Of a stretch of DNA of 64,000 bases, positions 16,869 to 24,985 are shown one piece after another (the stretch's first letter is position 1; every line of letters begins with the position of its first letter). Below the pieces are notes generated by a model. The model did not search any database. It was not told the DNA's origin and worked only from the letters and a program-made list of their open reading frames with translations. Source of the DNA: Streptomyces sp. 71268 (GTDB lineage Bacteria; Actinomycetota; Actinomycetes; Streptomycetales; Streptomycetaceae); NCBI RefSeq assembly GCF_029392895.1, contig NZ_CP114200.1, forward strand, positions 6,516,501 through 6,580,500, written 5' to 3'. The translations under genes were made by a program, and so were the position numbers.

Positions 16869-18122
16869 ATGAGCCACACCTCTCGCTCCCGAATACCCAT
16901 CCGCTGCGCCCTCCTGGTGACGCCGCTGGCGATAGGCGCCGTGGCCTGCGCGGGCTCCCCCTCCGACCCGCTGGCTGACAAGCCGTACGACGCCGCCGAA
17001 CAGGTGGCCTTCAACGGCGACCCGCGCGGCCGCCAGGCCGACCCCGACCGGCCCCTGGAGGTCACCGCCAAGGGCGGCGGCAGCCGGATCACCGACGTGA
17101 CCGCCACCGACGCCACCGGCCGCTACCTGCGCGGCGAACTCACCGCCGACGGCAAGCGGTGGCGCTCCACCGCCCCGCTCGCGGCAGGCGCCCACTACAC
17201 GCTCCGGGTGAGCACCGAGAACGCCGACGGCAGGCCGGGCCGCAAGACCATCAGCTACGACACCGCCCCCGCCGACAAGTTGCTCCGGGTGCGTTTCGGC
17301 CCGGACAGCGGCACCTACGGGGTCGGCCAGCCGGTCACCGCCGAACTCAGCGCCCCCGTGAAGAACCGCGAGGACCGGGCCACCGTCGAACGCGCCCTGC
17401 GCGTCAGCTCCCAGCCGGCCGTCGAGGGCGCCTGGCACTGGGTGGACGAGAGGAGCCTGCACTACCGCCCGCGCGCGTACTGGCCCGCCAGAGCCACCAT
17501 CACCGTGCGCAGCCACCTGGACGGCATCAAGGTCGCCGGCGGCCTCTACGGCGGCCCCACCAAGCCCCTCACGCTGCGCACCGGCGCCAGGATCGAGGCC
17601 GTCACGGACGCGGCGGCGCACCGGATGACCATACGGCGCGACGGCAGGACGCTGCGCACCATCCCCGTCACCACCGGCAAGCCGGGCTTCGACACGCGCA
17701 ACGGCGTCAAGGTCGTCCTCGCCAAGGAGTCCTTCGTCCGCATGCGCGGGACCAGCATCGGCATCGCGGAGGGCAGTTCCGAGTCGTACGACCTGCCGGT
17801 GCACTGGGCCACCCGGGTCACCTGGAGCGGCGAGTACGTGCACGCGGCGCCCTGGTCGGCGGGCTCGCACGGCGCCGCCAACGTCAGCCACGGCTGCACC
17901 GGGATGAGCACCGCCAACGCCCGCTGGTTCTTCGACACGGTGCGCCCCGGCGACCTGGTGACGGTCACGGGCAGCGGCGGCACCACGATGACGCCGTTCG
18001 ACAACGGCTTCGGCGACTGGAACCTGTCCTGGGACAAGTGGCGCCAGGGCAGCGCCCTGACCACCGGACCGCGCGACGGCGGCGGCCCGGCCGACACGGC
18101 CCGGCTGCGACCGGCGGTCTGA
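16869..18122 (+). CDS. L,D-transpeptidase lipoprotein (Ig-like plus YkuD domains)
   Basis: A 417-residue exported enzyme predicted to make 3-3 cross-links between meso-DAP or LL-DAP residues of peptidoglycan. A basic start and hydrophobic core lead to a lipobox at Cys27 (AIGAVAC). Two Ig-like repeats occupy about 45-230. The YkuD catalytic domain (about 250-370) ends with the HGAANVSHGCTGMS motif, whose Cys is the nucleophile and whose His is the base. A Trp-rich tail (WNLSWDKWRQG) follows. ATG 16869 is chosen over GTG 16863 because of the TAGCGT-N6 leaderless spacing. It sits between the two halves of the cta/qcr cluster but has its own promoter and terminator. Confidence 0.93.
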   Translation: MSHTSRSRIPIRCALLVTPLAIGAVACAGSPSDPLADKPYDAAEQVAFNGDPRGRQADPDRPLEVTAKGGGSRITDVTATDATGRYLRGELTADGKRWRSTAPLAAGAHYTLRVSTENADGRPGRKTISYDTAPADKLLRVRFGPDSGTYGVGQPVTAELSAPVKNREDRATVERALRVSSQPAVEGAWHWVDERSLHYRPRAYWPARATITVRSHLDGIKVAGGLYGGPTKPLTLRTGARIEAVTDAAAHRMTIRRDGRTLRTIPVTTGKPGFDTRNGVKVVLAKESFVRMRGTSIGIAEGSSESYDLPVHWATRVTWSGEYVHAAPWSAGSHGAANVSHGCTGMSTANARWFFDTVRPGDLVTVTGSGGTTMTPFDNGFGDWNLSWDKWRQGSALTTGPRDGGGPADTARLRPAV

Positions 18123-18196
18123 GCCACGGCAGGACCCGGCCACGGCGGTCCGCCGTCCAGGCGGCCCGCGACACGCCGAGCCGGCCCGCCACATGC

Positions 18197-18237
18197 CGAA
18201 GGGGGCCCGACCGCTCCCGCGGACCGGACCCCCTTCG
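18197..18237. terminator. Bidirectional terminator between transpeptidase and receiver genes
   Basis: CGAAGGGGGCCCG at 18197-18209 pairs with 18225-18237 with one C/T (wobble) difference. It lies between convergent genes. Confidence 0.7.
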
Positions 18238-18261
18238 CCGTGAATCGGCCGTGTGCCGGTC

Positions 18262-18663
18262 TCAGGCGCTTATGGCCCGCTTCTGGCGCAGCAGCCCGGC
18301 CAGCGCGTCGGCGAGCGCCACCGGGTCCACCGGGAGCGTCACAGCGGCCTCGGCGCGGCTCCAGGTGGCCAGCCAGGCGTCCTGCGGGCGGCCCATGAGC
18401 AGCAGCACCGGGGGGCAGGCGTAGATCTCGTCCTTGATCTGTCGGCACACGCCCATGCCGCCGGCGGGCGCGGTCTCGCCGTCCAGGACGCAGACGTCGA
18501 TCCCGCCGGCCTCCAGGGCCTCCAGGACGGCGGGCAGGGTGGCGCACTCCAGGTACTCGACCTCGGGGACGTCCGCCGCTGGACGCCGCCCGGCGGCCAG
18601 CCGCACCTGCTCGCGGGTGCCCGCGTCATCGCTGTAGACCAGCACCGTGGCAGTGGGCCGCAT
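18262..18663 (-). CDS. Stand-alone receiver-like protein, degenerate
   Basis: A 133-residue CheY-like domain with no output domain. The acidic pair (LVYSDDAG, residues 11-12) and a phosphoacceptor-like Asp (DVCVLDGE) are present. The invariant lysine near the end is replaced: the expected K-P motif reads TLPVDP. The switch Thr/Ser region reads LLLMGRP. It may therefore act without classical phosphorylation. The ATG start follows GGAGGAAAG. The gene is monocistronic and sits between ctaF and ctaE in the reverse orientation; its partner is unknown. Confidence 0.8.
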   Translation of the reverse strand: MRPTATVLVYSDDAGTREQVRLAAGRRPAADVPEVEYLECATLPAVLEALEAGGIDVCVLDGETAPAGGMGVCRQIKDEIYACPPVLLLMGRPQDAWLATWSRAEAAVTLPVDPVALADALAGLLRQKRAISA

Positions 18664-18923
18664 CTTTCCTCCAGGCAGGTGGACGGCACGGAACGGACTG
18701 GGTCCGTGGGGCGGATGCTACTGCGCCGGGGCCCGCGGCGAGGAGAGGTCGTACGGATCTTCCCCGGGCTCGACGGGGCGTCAGGAGGGCTGGCGCGCGG
18801 AACGCGTTGTGGAGCCCCGGATACCGTTTCCCTCCTTCGGGGGACCGCCGCAATAGGCCGTACGAGCCGCTTGAACAGCCTTGACACTCCGAACGGGACC
18901 CCCCGAGGTGAGGGCGGGATAAG

Positions 18924-18944
18924 CGACCGACATAATGTCGGTCG
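18924..18944. promoter_or_regulatory. 21-bp palindrome covering the ctaE start codon
   Basis: CGACCGACAT (18924-18933), central A, then ATGTCGGTCG (18935-18944) is a perfect inverted repeat. The second arm begins with the ctaE ATG. It could be a repressor operator or an RNA hairpin (8-bp stem, loop AUAAU) that partly hides the start codon. Confidence 0.6.
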
Positions 18945-19555
18945 TGGCGACAGCAACAGCAGTAGATACCGGGCACGCGCACCCGTCGGTCAACCGGCCG
19001 AACCTCACCAGCGTCGGAACCATCATCTGGCTGAGTTCCGAGCTGATGTTCTTCGCGGCCCTCTTCGCGATGTACTTCACCCTCCGATCGGTGACCGGGG
19101 CAGAGCACTGGAAGGAAATGGCCGATGCGCTGAACTTCCCGTTCTCCGCCACGAACACCACGATCCTGGTGCTCTCCTCCCTCACGTGCCAGCTCGGCGT
19201 CTTCGCCGCCGAGCGCGGTGACGTGAAGAAGCTGCGCATGTGGTTCGTGGTCACCTTCGTGATGGGTGCGATCTTCATCGGCGGTCAGGTCTTCGAGTAC
19301 ACCGAGCTGGTCAAGCACGAGGGGCTCACCCTCTCGTCCGACCCGTACGGTTCGGTGTTCTACCTGACCACCGGCTTCCACGGGCTGCACGTGACGGGCG
19401 GACTCATCGCGTTCTTGCTGGTCCTGGGCAGGACGTACGCGGCCAAGAGGTTCACGCACGAGCAGGCGACGGCGGCCATCGTCGTGTCGTACTACTGGCA
19501 CTTCGTCGACGTCGTCTGGATCGGCCTCTTCGCCACGATCTACATGATCAAGTAA
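18935..19555 (+). CDS. ctaE: Cytochrome c oxidase subunit III
   Basis: A 206-residue subunit III of the aa3 oxidase with five hydrophobic helices, the short form found in actinobacteria. Motifs are [13 protein letters not shown] near the start, then [10 protein letters not shown] and [13 protein letters not shown] at the end. It stabilises the proton-pumping core. ATG 18935 lies inside a palindrome and has no obvious ribosome binding site; GTG 18944, three codons later, is an alternative. It heads the ctaE-qcrCAB run (gap of 81 bases to qcrC). Confidence 0.97.
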   Translation: MSVVATATAVDTGHAHPSVNRPNLTSVGTIIWLSSELMFFAALFAMYFTLRSVTGAEHWKEMADALNFPFSATNTTILVLSSLTCQLGVFAAERGDVKKLRMWFVVTFVMGAIFIGGQVFEYTELVKHEGLTLSSDPYGSVFYLTTGFHGLHVTGGLIAFLLVLGRTYAAKRFTHEQATAAIVVSYYWHFVDVVWIGLFATIYMIK

Positions 19556-19636
19556 CCGGTCCCGCACCGGACCCGCGTTTCACCCGAGACGCAGCCAAAA
19601 GCATCGACGCTGAAGATCCTGACACCGGGGTAATCC

Positions 19637-20449
19637 GTGAAAAAGCTCTCCGCACGACGGCGCCATCCGCTGGCGGCGCTCGTCGTCCTACTCTTCGCGC
19701 TGGCGGCCACGGGGGGGCTTTACGCCGCGTTCGCGCCGGCGGACAAGGCCAAGGCCGACGAGGCCCAGACCTCCCTCGCCATCGACGAGGGCAAGAAGCT
19801 CTACGCCGTTGGCTGCGCAAGCTGCCACGGCACTGGCGGCCAAGGCACATCTGACGGTCCGAGCCTGGTCGGCGTCGGCGCCGCCGCCGTGGACTTCCAG
19901 GTGAGCACCGGCCGCATGCCGGCCCAGCAGAACGGTGCCCAGGCCCCGAAGAAGCCCAAGGTCTACACGGCCGCCGAGACCGAGCAGCTCGCGGCGTACG
20001 TGGCCTCGCTCGGCGCCGGCCCGGAAACGCCGAACAAGAGCCAGTACAGCCTCAACGGCAAGGAGGATGCTGCCAACGGTGGGCAGCTCTTCCGTTCGAA
20101 CTGTGCCCAGTGCCACAATTTCTCAGGCAAGGGCGGGGCGCTGAGCAACGGCAAGTACGCGCCCCCTCTTGACGGTGTGAGCCCGAAGCACATCTACGAG
20201 GCCATGCAGACCGGCCCGCAGAACATGCCGTCTTTCCCCGACACGGTCATGCCGGAGAAGGAAAAGAGGGACATCATCGCCTACCTCAACAAGGTCAACA
20301 GCGACGACACCGAGAGCCCCGGTGGTTTCCAACTGGGTGGACTCGGCCCGGTGGCTGAGGGCTTGTTCGCCTGGGTGTTCGGCCTGGGCGCCCTGGTCGC
20401 CATCACCATTTGGGTCGCAGCCCGGACCACGAAGGCCAAGAAGTCATGA
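19637..20449 (+). CDS. qcrC: Di-heme cytochrome c subunit of the bc1 complex
   Basis: A 270-residue membrane-anchored cytochrome cc. It carries two covalent heme motifs, CASCH (60-64) and CAQCH (156-160), each in a class I cytochrome c fold, an amino-terminal signal/anchor (about 11-32) and a carboxy-terminal helix (about 240-262). In actinobacteria this subunit replaces soluble cytochrome c and passes electrons directly to the CuA site in the bc1-aa3 supercomplex. The axial Met candidates are GRMPAQ and NMPSFP. GTG at 19637 follows CCGGGG. The stop overlaps qcrA by ATGA. Confidence 0.97.
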   Translation: MKKLSARRRHPLAALVVLLFALAATGGLYAAFAPADKAKADEAQTSLAIDEGKKLYAVGCASCHGTGGQGTSDGPSLVGVGAAAVDFQVSTGRMPAQQNGAQAPKKPKVYTAAETEQLAAYVASLGAGPETPNKSQYSLNGKEDAANGGQLFRSNCAQCHNFSGKGGALSNGKYAPPLDGVSPKHIYEAMQTGPQNMPSFPDTVMPEKEKRDIIAYLNKVNSDDTESPGGFQLGGLGPVAEGLFAWVFGLGALVAITIWVAARTTKAKKS

Positions 20450-21501
20450 GCAGCCAAGACAACTCAGAAGAGAACCTGCCACAGCAGCAGGACGACGCCG
20501 ACGGCGGCGTGCTGGCGACTCGGGACAACCCGTTCGCCAACCCGGGGCTGCCGCCCCACGAGCACCGTGTGCAGGACATCGACGAGCGGGCCGCCAAGCG
20601 CTCCGAGCGCGTGGTCGCCGGGCTGTTCACGCTGTCGATGCTGTCCACGATCGGCTTCATCGCCTCGTACGTCGCGTTCCCGGTCGACAAGATCGTCTAC
20701 GTCTTCCCGATCGGCCACGTCAGCGCGCTCAACCTCTCGCTGGGTCTGACCCTGGGGCTCGCGCTGTTCTGCATCGGCGCCGGCGCCATCCACTGGGCCC
20801 GGACGCTGATGACCGATGTCGAGGTGCCCGAGGAGCGGCACGACATAGAGGCCACCCCCGAGGTGCGCGAGGAGGTGCTCGCCGGGTTCCAGGACGGTGC
20901 CCGCGAGTCGGACCTCGGCCGCCGGAAGCTGGTCCGCAACACGCTGATCGGCGCGATGGCCATGGTGCCGCTGACCGGCCTGGTGCTGCTGCGTGACCTG
21001 GGCCCGATGCCGGGCACGATGCTCAGGCACACCAAGTGGGCCAAGGGCAAGATGCTCATCAACGAGAACACGCACGAGCCGCTGCGTCCCGAGGACATCG
21101 CCGTCGGTTCGTTGACGTTCGCCATGCCCGAGGGCCTGAGCGAAGAGGACCACGACTTCAACAACCAGATCGCCAAGGCGGCGCTCATGATCGTCCGGCT
21201 GCAGCCGGAGGACATCAAGAACAAGCGCGAACTGGACTGGTCGCACGAGGGCATCGTCGCGTTCTCGAAGATCTGCACGCACGTGGGCTGCCCGATCAGC
21301 CTCTACGAGCAGCAGACCCACCACGTGCTGTGCCCGTGCCACCAGTCGACCTTCGACCTGACCGACGGCGGCCGAGTCATCTTCGGCCCGGCGGGCCACG
21401 CCCTGCCGCAGCTTCGGATCACGGTCAACGACAAGGGCTACCTTGAGGCGATGGGCGACTTCGCGGAGCCCGTCGGTCCTGCCTACTGGGAGCGCGGATG
21501 A
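20446..21501 (+). CDS. qcrA: Rieske iron-sulfur subunit of the bc1 complex
   Basis: A 351-residue Rieske protein with three amino-terminal membrane helices (about 58-78, 92-112 and 168-186), typical of actinobacteria. The [2Fe-2S] site is complete: Cys277 and His279 in CTHVGC, Cys296 and His299 in CPCHQSTF, with Cys282 and Cys298 as the disulfide pair. It oxidises menaquinol at the outer site and reduces QcrC. ATG 20446 is chosen because it overlaps the qcrC stop and begins MSSQDN. It overlaps qcrB by ATGA. Confidence 0.97.
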   Translation: MSSQDNSEENLPQQQDDADGGVLATRDNPFANPGLPPHEHRVQDIDERAAKRSERVVAGLFTLSMLSTIGFIASYVAFPVDKIVYVFPIGHVSALNLSLGLTLGLALFCIGAGAIHWARTLMTDVEVPEERHDIEATPEVREEVLAGFQDGARESDLGRRKLVRNTLIGAMAMVPLTGLVLLRDLGPMPGTMLRHTKWAKGKMLINENTHEPLRPEDIAVGSLTFAMPEGLSEEDHDFNNQIAKAALMIVRLQPEDIKNKRELDWSHEGIVAFSKICTHVGCPISLYEQQTHHVLCPCHQSTFDLTDGGRVIFGPAGHALPQLRITVNDKGYLEAMGDFAEPVGPAYWERG

Positions 21502-23126
21502 GTACTGCAACCGACACTCGGCGCAAGAAGGCTCCAGCGGGCGAGCGCGTCGCCGACTGGGCCGACAGCCGGCTGGGCATCTACAGCCTGGCCAAGGCCA
21601 ACATGCGCAAGATCTTCCCCGACCACTGGTCGTTCATGTTGGGTGAGGTCTGCCTCTACAGCTTCATCATCATCATCCTCACGGGTGTGTACCTGACGAT
21701 GTTCTTCAACCCCAGCATGGGCGAGATCGTCTACGACGGTCCGTACGTGCCCATGCAGGGGATCAGGATGTCGGAGGCGTACGCCTCGACGCTCGACATC
21801 AGCTTCGAGGTCCGCGGTGGTCTGCTGATCCGGCAGATCCACCACTGGGCCGCGCTGATCTTCGTCGGCAGCATGTTCGTGCACATGATGCGCGTCTTCT
21901 TCACCGGTGCGTACCGCAAGCCGCGTGAGATGAACTGGGTGTTCGGCTTCCTGCTGCTGGTGCTCGGCCTCTTCACCGGCCTCACCGGCTACTCGCTGCC
22001 GGACGACCTGCTCTCCGGCACCGGTGTCCGCTTCACCCAGGGCGCCATCCTGTCGGTCCCGCTGGTCGGCACCTACCTGTCGATGTTCCTCTTCGGAGGC
22101 GAGTTCCCCGGGCACGACTTCGTCGGCCGGTTCTACTCGATCCACATCCTGTTGCTGCCGGGCATCATGCTCGGCCTGGTCGTGGCGCACCTGATCATGG
22201 TGTTCCTGCACAAGCACACCCACTGGGCCGGGCCCGGCAAGACCAACACCAACGTGGTGGGCACGCCGTTCCTGCCGGTGTACATGGGCAAGGCCGGTGG
22301 CTTCTTCTTCCTGGTCTTCGGTGTCATCGCGGCCATCGCGGCCGTCGCCACCATCAACCCGGTGTGGGCGATCGGCCCCTACCGACCAGACCAGGTGTCC
22401 ACAGGTGCCCAGCCGGACTGGTATCTCGGCTTCGCCGAGGGTCTGATCCGAGTGATGCCTGGCTGGGAGATCAACGCCTGGGGCCACACCCTCGTGCTGG
22501 GTGTGTTCATCCCGCTGGTGATCTTCCCGCTGGTGCTGCTCGCCATCGCCGTCTACCCGTTCATCGAGTCCTGGGCGACCGGCGACAAGCGCCACCACCA
22601 CCTGCTGGACCGGCCGCGCAACACGCCGACCCGTACCGGCTTCGGTGTCGCCTGGATCACCACGTACCTGACGATGCTGATCGCCGGTGGAAACGACCTG
22701 TGGGCCACCCACTTCCACCTGTCGATCAACGCGATCACCTGGTTCTCGCGCATCGCGTTCTTCGTGCTGCCGGTGGTGTCGTTCATCGTCACCAAGCGGA
22801 TCTGCCTCGGCCTGCAGCGTCGGGACAAGGAGAAGGTGCTGCACGGTCGCGAGTCCGGCATCATCAAGCGGCTGCCGCACGGCGAGTTCATCGAGGTGCA
22901 CGAGCCGCTGTCGCAGGACCAGTTGCACACGCTCACGGCGCACGACCAGTACAAGCCGCTTGAGCTGGAGCCCGAGGTGGACGAGAACGGCGTGGTGCGC
23001 AAGCCCACCCGCTCCGAGAAGCTCCGCGTCAAGCTGTCGAAGGGCCTGTACGGCGAGGACAACCAGATCGCCAAGCCCACCGTCGAGGAGTACAAGGAGA
23101 TCACGAGCGGCCACGGTCACCACTGA
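21498..23126 (+). CDS. qcrB: Cytochrome b subunit of the bc1 complex
   Basis: A 542-residue cytochrome b. The b-heme histidines lie in IHHWAALIF and in the later FYSIHILLLPG/VAHLIMVFLHK helices, and the quinol-site motif is PDWYLGFAEG. The carboxy-terminal extension (from about residue 430) is hydrophilic and charged, as in the actinobacterial form of the supercomplex. ATG 21498 overlaps the qcrA stop. It ends the ctaE-qcrCAB run; a strong hairpin follows 34 bases after the stop. Confidence 0.97.
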   Translation: MSTATDTRRKKAPAGERVADWADSRLGIYSLAKANMRKIFPDHWSFMLGEVCLYSFIIIILTGVYLTMFFNPSMGEIVYDGPYVPMQGIRMSEAYASTLDISFEVRGGLLIRQIHHWAALIFVGSMFVHMMRVFFTGAYRKPREMNWVFGFLLLVLGLFTGLTGYSLPDDLLSGTGVRFTQGAILSVPLVGTYLSMFLFGGEFPGHDFVGRFYSIHILLLPGIMLGLVVAHLIMVFLHKHTHWAGPGKTNTNVVGTPFLPVYMGKAGGFFFLVFGVIAAIAAVATINPVWAIGPYRPDQVSTGAQPDWYLGFAEGLIRVMPGWEINAWGHTLVLGVFIPLVIFPLVLLAIAVYPFIESWATGDKRHHHLLDRPRNTPTRTGFGVAWITTYLTMLIAGGNDLWATHFHLSINAITWFSRIAFFVLPVVSFIVTKRICLGLQRRDKEKVLHGRESGIIKRLPHGEFIEVHEPLSQDQLHTLTAHDQYKPLELEPEVDENGVVRKPTRSEKLRVKLSKGLYGEDNQIAKPTVEEYKEITSGHGHH

Positions 23127-23159
23127 CCCCTCCTGATCACCTGCTGATCGCCACACGGA

Positions 23160-23188
23160 GAACCCCGTCCGATGTTTGGACGGGGTTC
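23160..23188 (+). terminator. Terminator of the ctaE-qcrCAB run
   Basis: GAACCCCGTCC at 23160-23170, seven-base loop, perfect complement at 23178-23188, followed by a T-rich stretch. Confidence 0.85.
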
Positions 23189-23210
23189 TTCGTCTGTTCC
23201 CGGCCCTGGA

Positions 23211-23216
23211 TAGGCT
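23211..23216 (+). promoter_or_regulatory. -10 element of trpD
   Basis: TAGGCT, 36 bases before the trpD ATG and just after the qcr terminator. Confidence 0.4.
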
Positions 23217-23252
23217 GGCTCCACACCTCACCCACCACCAGGAGCGTGGACC

Positions 23253-24377
23253 ATGAACGTTGTGACCCCGGCAGGCGGCGACAGCGCGACGGCCCACACC
23301 TGGCCGGGCATCCTGCGCAGCCTCCTCGCCGGCCAGGACCTCGGCGCCGACGCCTCCGCCTGGGCGATGGACCGCATCATGACGGGCCAGGCCAGTGACA
23401 CCCAGATCGCGGGGTTCGCGGTCGCCCTGCGGGCCAAGGGCGAGACGGTCGACGAGGTCGCCGGCATGGTCCGCACGATGTACGAGCACGCCAACCTGAT
23501 CGACGTCCCCGGGCCCACCGTGGACATCGTGGGGACGGGCGGCGACGGGGCCAAGACGGTCAACATCTCCACGATGTCCTCGATCGTGGTGGCCGGCACC
23601 GGCGCCCGGGTCGTCAAGCACGGCAACCGGGCCGCCTCCTCGGCCAGCGGCGCCTCCGACGTGTTGGAGAAGCTCGGGGTCAACCTGGACCTCACGCCGG
23701 CGCGGGTGGCCGAGGTCGCCGGGCGGGCGGGCATCACCTTCTGTTTCGCCGTCAAGTTCCACCCCTCGCTGCGGCACGTGGCGGCGGCCCGCCGCGAACT
23801 GGGCATCCCCACCACGTTCAACTTCCTCGGGCCCCTCACCAATCCGGCCAAGGTCGCGGCCCAGGCCACCGGGGTCGCCGACCCGCGGATGGCGCCGATC
23901 CTGGCGGGGGTGCTCGCCGGGCGCGGCACCAGCGCGCTGGTCTTCCGTGGCGACGACGGCCTGGACGAGCTGACCACCACGGCGACCTCCCGGGTGTGGG
24001 AGGTGCGCGACGGTACCGTGCGCGAGCAGAGCTTCGACCCGCGCGACGTCGGCCTGGAACTGGTCCCCGTGGAGGCCCTGCGGGGCGCTGACGCCTCGTA
24101 CAACGCCGACGTGGCCCGCCGGCTGCTCGCCGGCGAGCACGGGCCGGTACGGGACGCCGTGCTGCTCAACTCGGCGGCGGCCCTCGTCGCCCTGGACGCG
24201 TTGAGCACGACGTCGGCGGCGGAGTCGGCCGCGCGGTTCGAGGCGGGGGCTCCCGCGCCGGAGCTGCCGCCGCTCGCCGAGCGGATCGGGGCGGCGATGG
24301 GGCGCGCGGCCGAGGCCATCGACTCGGGCGCGGCCAGGCGCACGCTGGAGCGGTGGGTGGCGGCCAGCCAGGAGTAG
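23253..24377 (+). CDS. trpD: Anthranilate phosphoribosyltransferase
   Basis: A 374-residue enzyme that joins anthranilate to PRPP in tryptophan synthesis. The PRPP loop is [15 protein letters not shown] (residues 91-105). The anthranilate side has [18 protein letters not shown]. Mg-binding acidic residues lie in GDDGLDEL. The carboxy-terminal helix bundle is intact. ATG 23253 follows AGGAG. It stands apart from other trp genes: TrpEG and its leader are 33 kb away in this window. A hairpin closes the gene. No leader peptide is seen here. Confidence 0.97.
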   Translation: MNVVTPAGGDSATAHTWPGILRSLLAGQDLGADASAWAMDRIMTGQASDTQIAGFAVALRAKGETVDEVAGMVRTMYEHANLIDVPGPTVDIVGTGGDGAKTVNISTMSSIVVAGTGARVVKHGNRAASSASGASDVLEKLGVNLDLTPARVAEVAGRAGITFCFAVKFHPSLRHVAAARRELGIPTTFNFLGPLTNPAKVAAQATGVADPRMAPILAGVLAGRGTSALVFRGDDGLDELTTTATSRVWEVRDGTVREQSFDPRDVGLELVPVEALRGADASYNADVARRLLAGEHGPVRDAVLLNSAAALVALDALSTTSAAESAARFEAGAPAPELPPLAERIGAAMGRAAEAIDSGAARRTLERWVAASQE

Positions 24378-24442
24378 CCACGCGCCGCGCGGCGGCGTGG
24401 GCCAGGCGGCACAGCACGCAGCGGTACAGGGCAGTACAGAGT

Positions 24443-24474
24443 GAGGGCGCGTCCCCGGACGGGGGCGCGCCCTC
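24443..24474 (+). terminator. Terminator after trpD
   Basis: GAGGGCGCGTCCCC at 24443-24456, loop GGAC, and a complement at 24461-24474 with one G-T wobble. Confidence 0.75.
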
Positions 24475-24597
24475 GCGCCGCGTGCGGGCCCGTCAACGGC
24501 CCGCGCAGTCCGGGCGCGTGGCCGATTCGCCACCCCGTGTGCCGCCGGTGGGGGAGGTGGGCGGTTGCGGTGTGGGCGCGGTGTGGCATGATGCTTC

Positions 24598-24725
24598 GCA
24601 GGTCACGAGTGACAGCGACACAGGCCCCGGCCCGCTGTCCGGCAACCCTCCGTCCGTGGCGGGGTGCCCCGGGTGATGACCAGGCCGTAGGCAGCGAGGT
24701 CTACGGCAAGCGCGGACCCCTCGCA
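24598..24725 (+). promoter_or_regulatory. SAM-IV-type riboswitch
   Basis: A structured leader with the SAM-IV pattern as I know it. P1 pairs GGTCA (24601-24605) with TGACC (24677-24681). The core reads CACGAGTGACAGCG, then CTGTCCGGCAACC, then GGGGTGCCCCGGGTGATGACC. A 3' arm with GTAGGCAGCGAGGTCTACGG can form the extra hairpin and pseudoknot that distinguish type IV from type I. It lies 260 bases before a class V aminotransferase gene and would turn that gene down when S-adenosylmethionine is plentiful. Confidence 0.8.
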
Positions 24726-24779
24726 CTCGTTTCCTCGAGTGAGACATCCAGGGGTCCTGGTGGTCGAGGGAGAAGCTCC

Positions 24780-24800
24780 GTGAGTCAGCGAATGCGTTAG
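24780..24800 (+). CDS. Six-codon upstream ORF (MSQRMR) after the riboswitch
   Basis: GTG-AGT-CAG-CGA-ATG-CGT-TAG, preceded by GAGGGAGAAG at ribosome-binding distance. It lies between the SAM-IV aptamer and the aminotransferase start. Because the Shine-Dalgarno sequence is among the best of the region, ribosomes should load here. It may be part of the riboswitch expression platform (translation of the short ORF influencing termination or downstream initiation) or a peptide attenuator. One internal Met codon; no Cys codon. Confidence 0.5.
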   Translation: MSQRMR

Positions 24801-24825
24801 GGCCCGCCGGCCCCGTTCAGCACGC

Positions 24826-24839
24826 TCCGGTTTTCCGGA
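24826..24839 (+). terminator. Small hairpin after the six-codon ORF
   Basis: TCCGG-TTTT-CCGGA, 26 bases beyond the short ORF stop. It could be a pause or weak terminator within the expression platform. From 24840 to 24985 I see only GC-rich leader, with two short repeats of CGTCGG type. Confidence 0.35.
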
Positions 24840-24985
24840 CATTCCGGCCCATCCGATCCGCGCCAGCGCGCGGGCACCCCCGGGCCGTCTTCCGCACCCA
24901 CCGACGGGTCAGCCGTCGGCCGTGCGTTTCCCCAAGCCCTGTTGCTTCCCTCGTGTGAAGCCCTGCCCTGCCGGGAGAACTCGCC

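Noticed and set aside
18664..18934. TTGACA at 18881 as -35 of a ctaE promoter
   Set aside because: No acceptable -10 hexamer lies 16-19 bases downstream, so the promoter cannot be placed with confidence.
13162..23126. Rex (NADH-responsive) operators for the cta/qcr genes
   Set aside because: I looked for a TTGTGAA-type inverted repeat in the gaps and found none.
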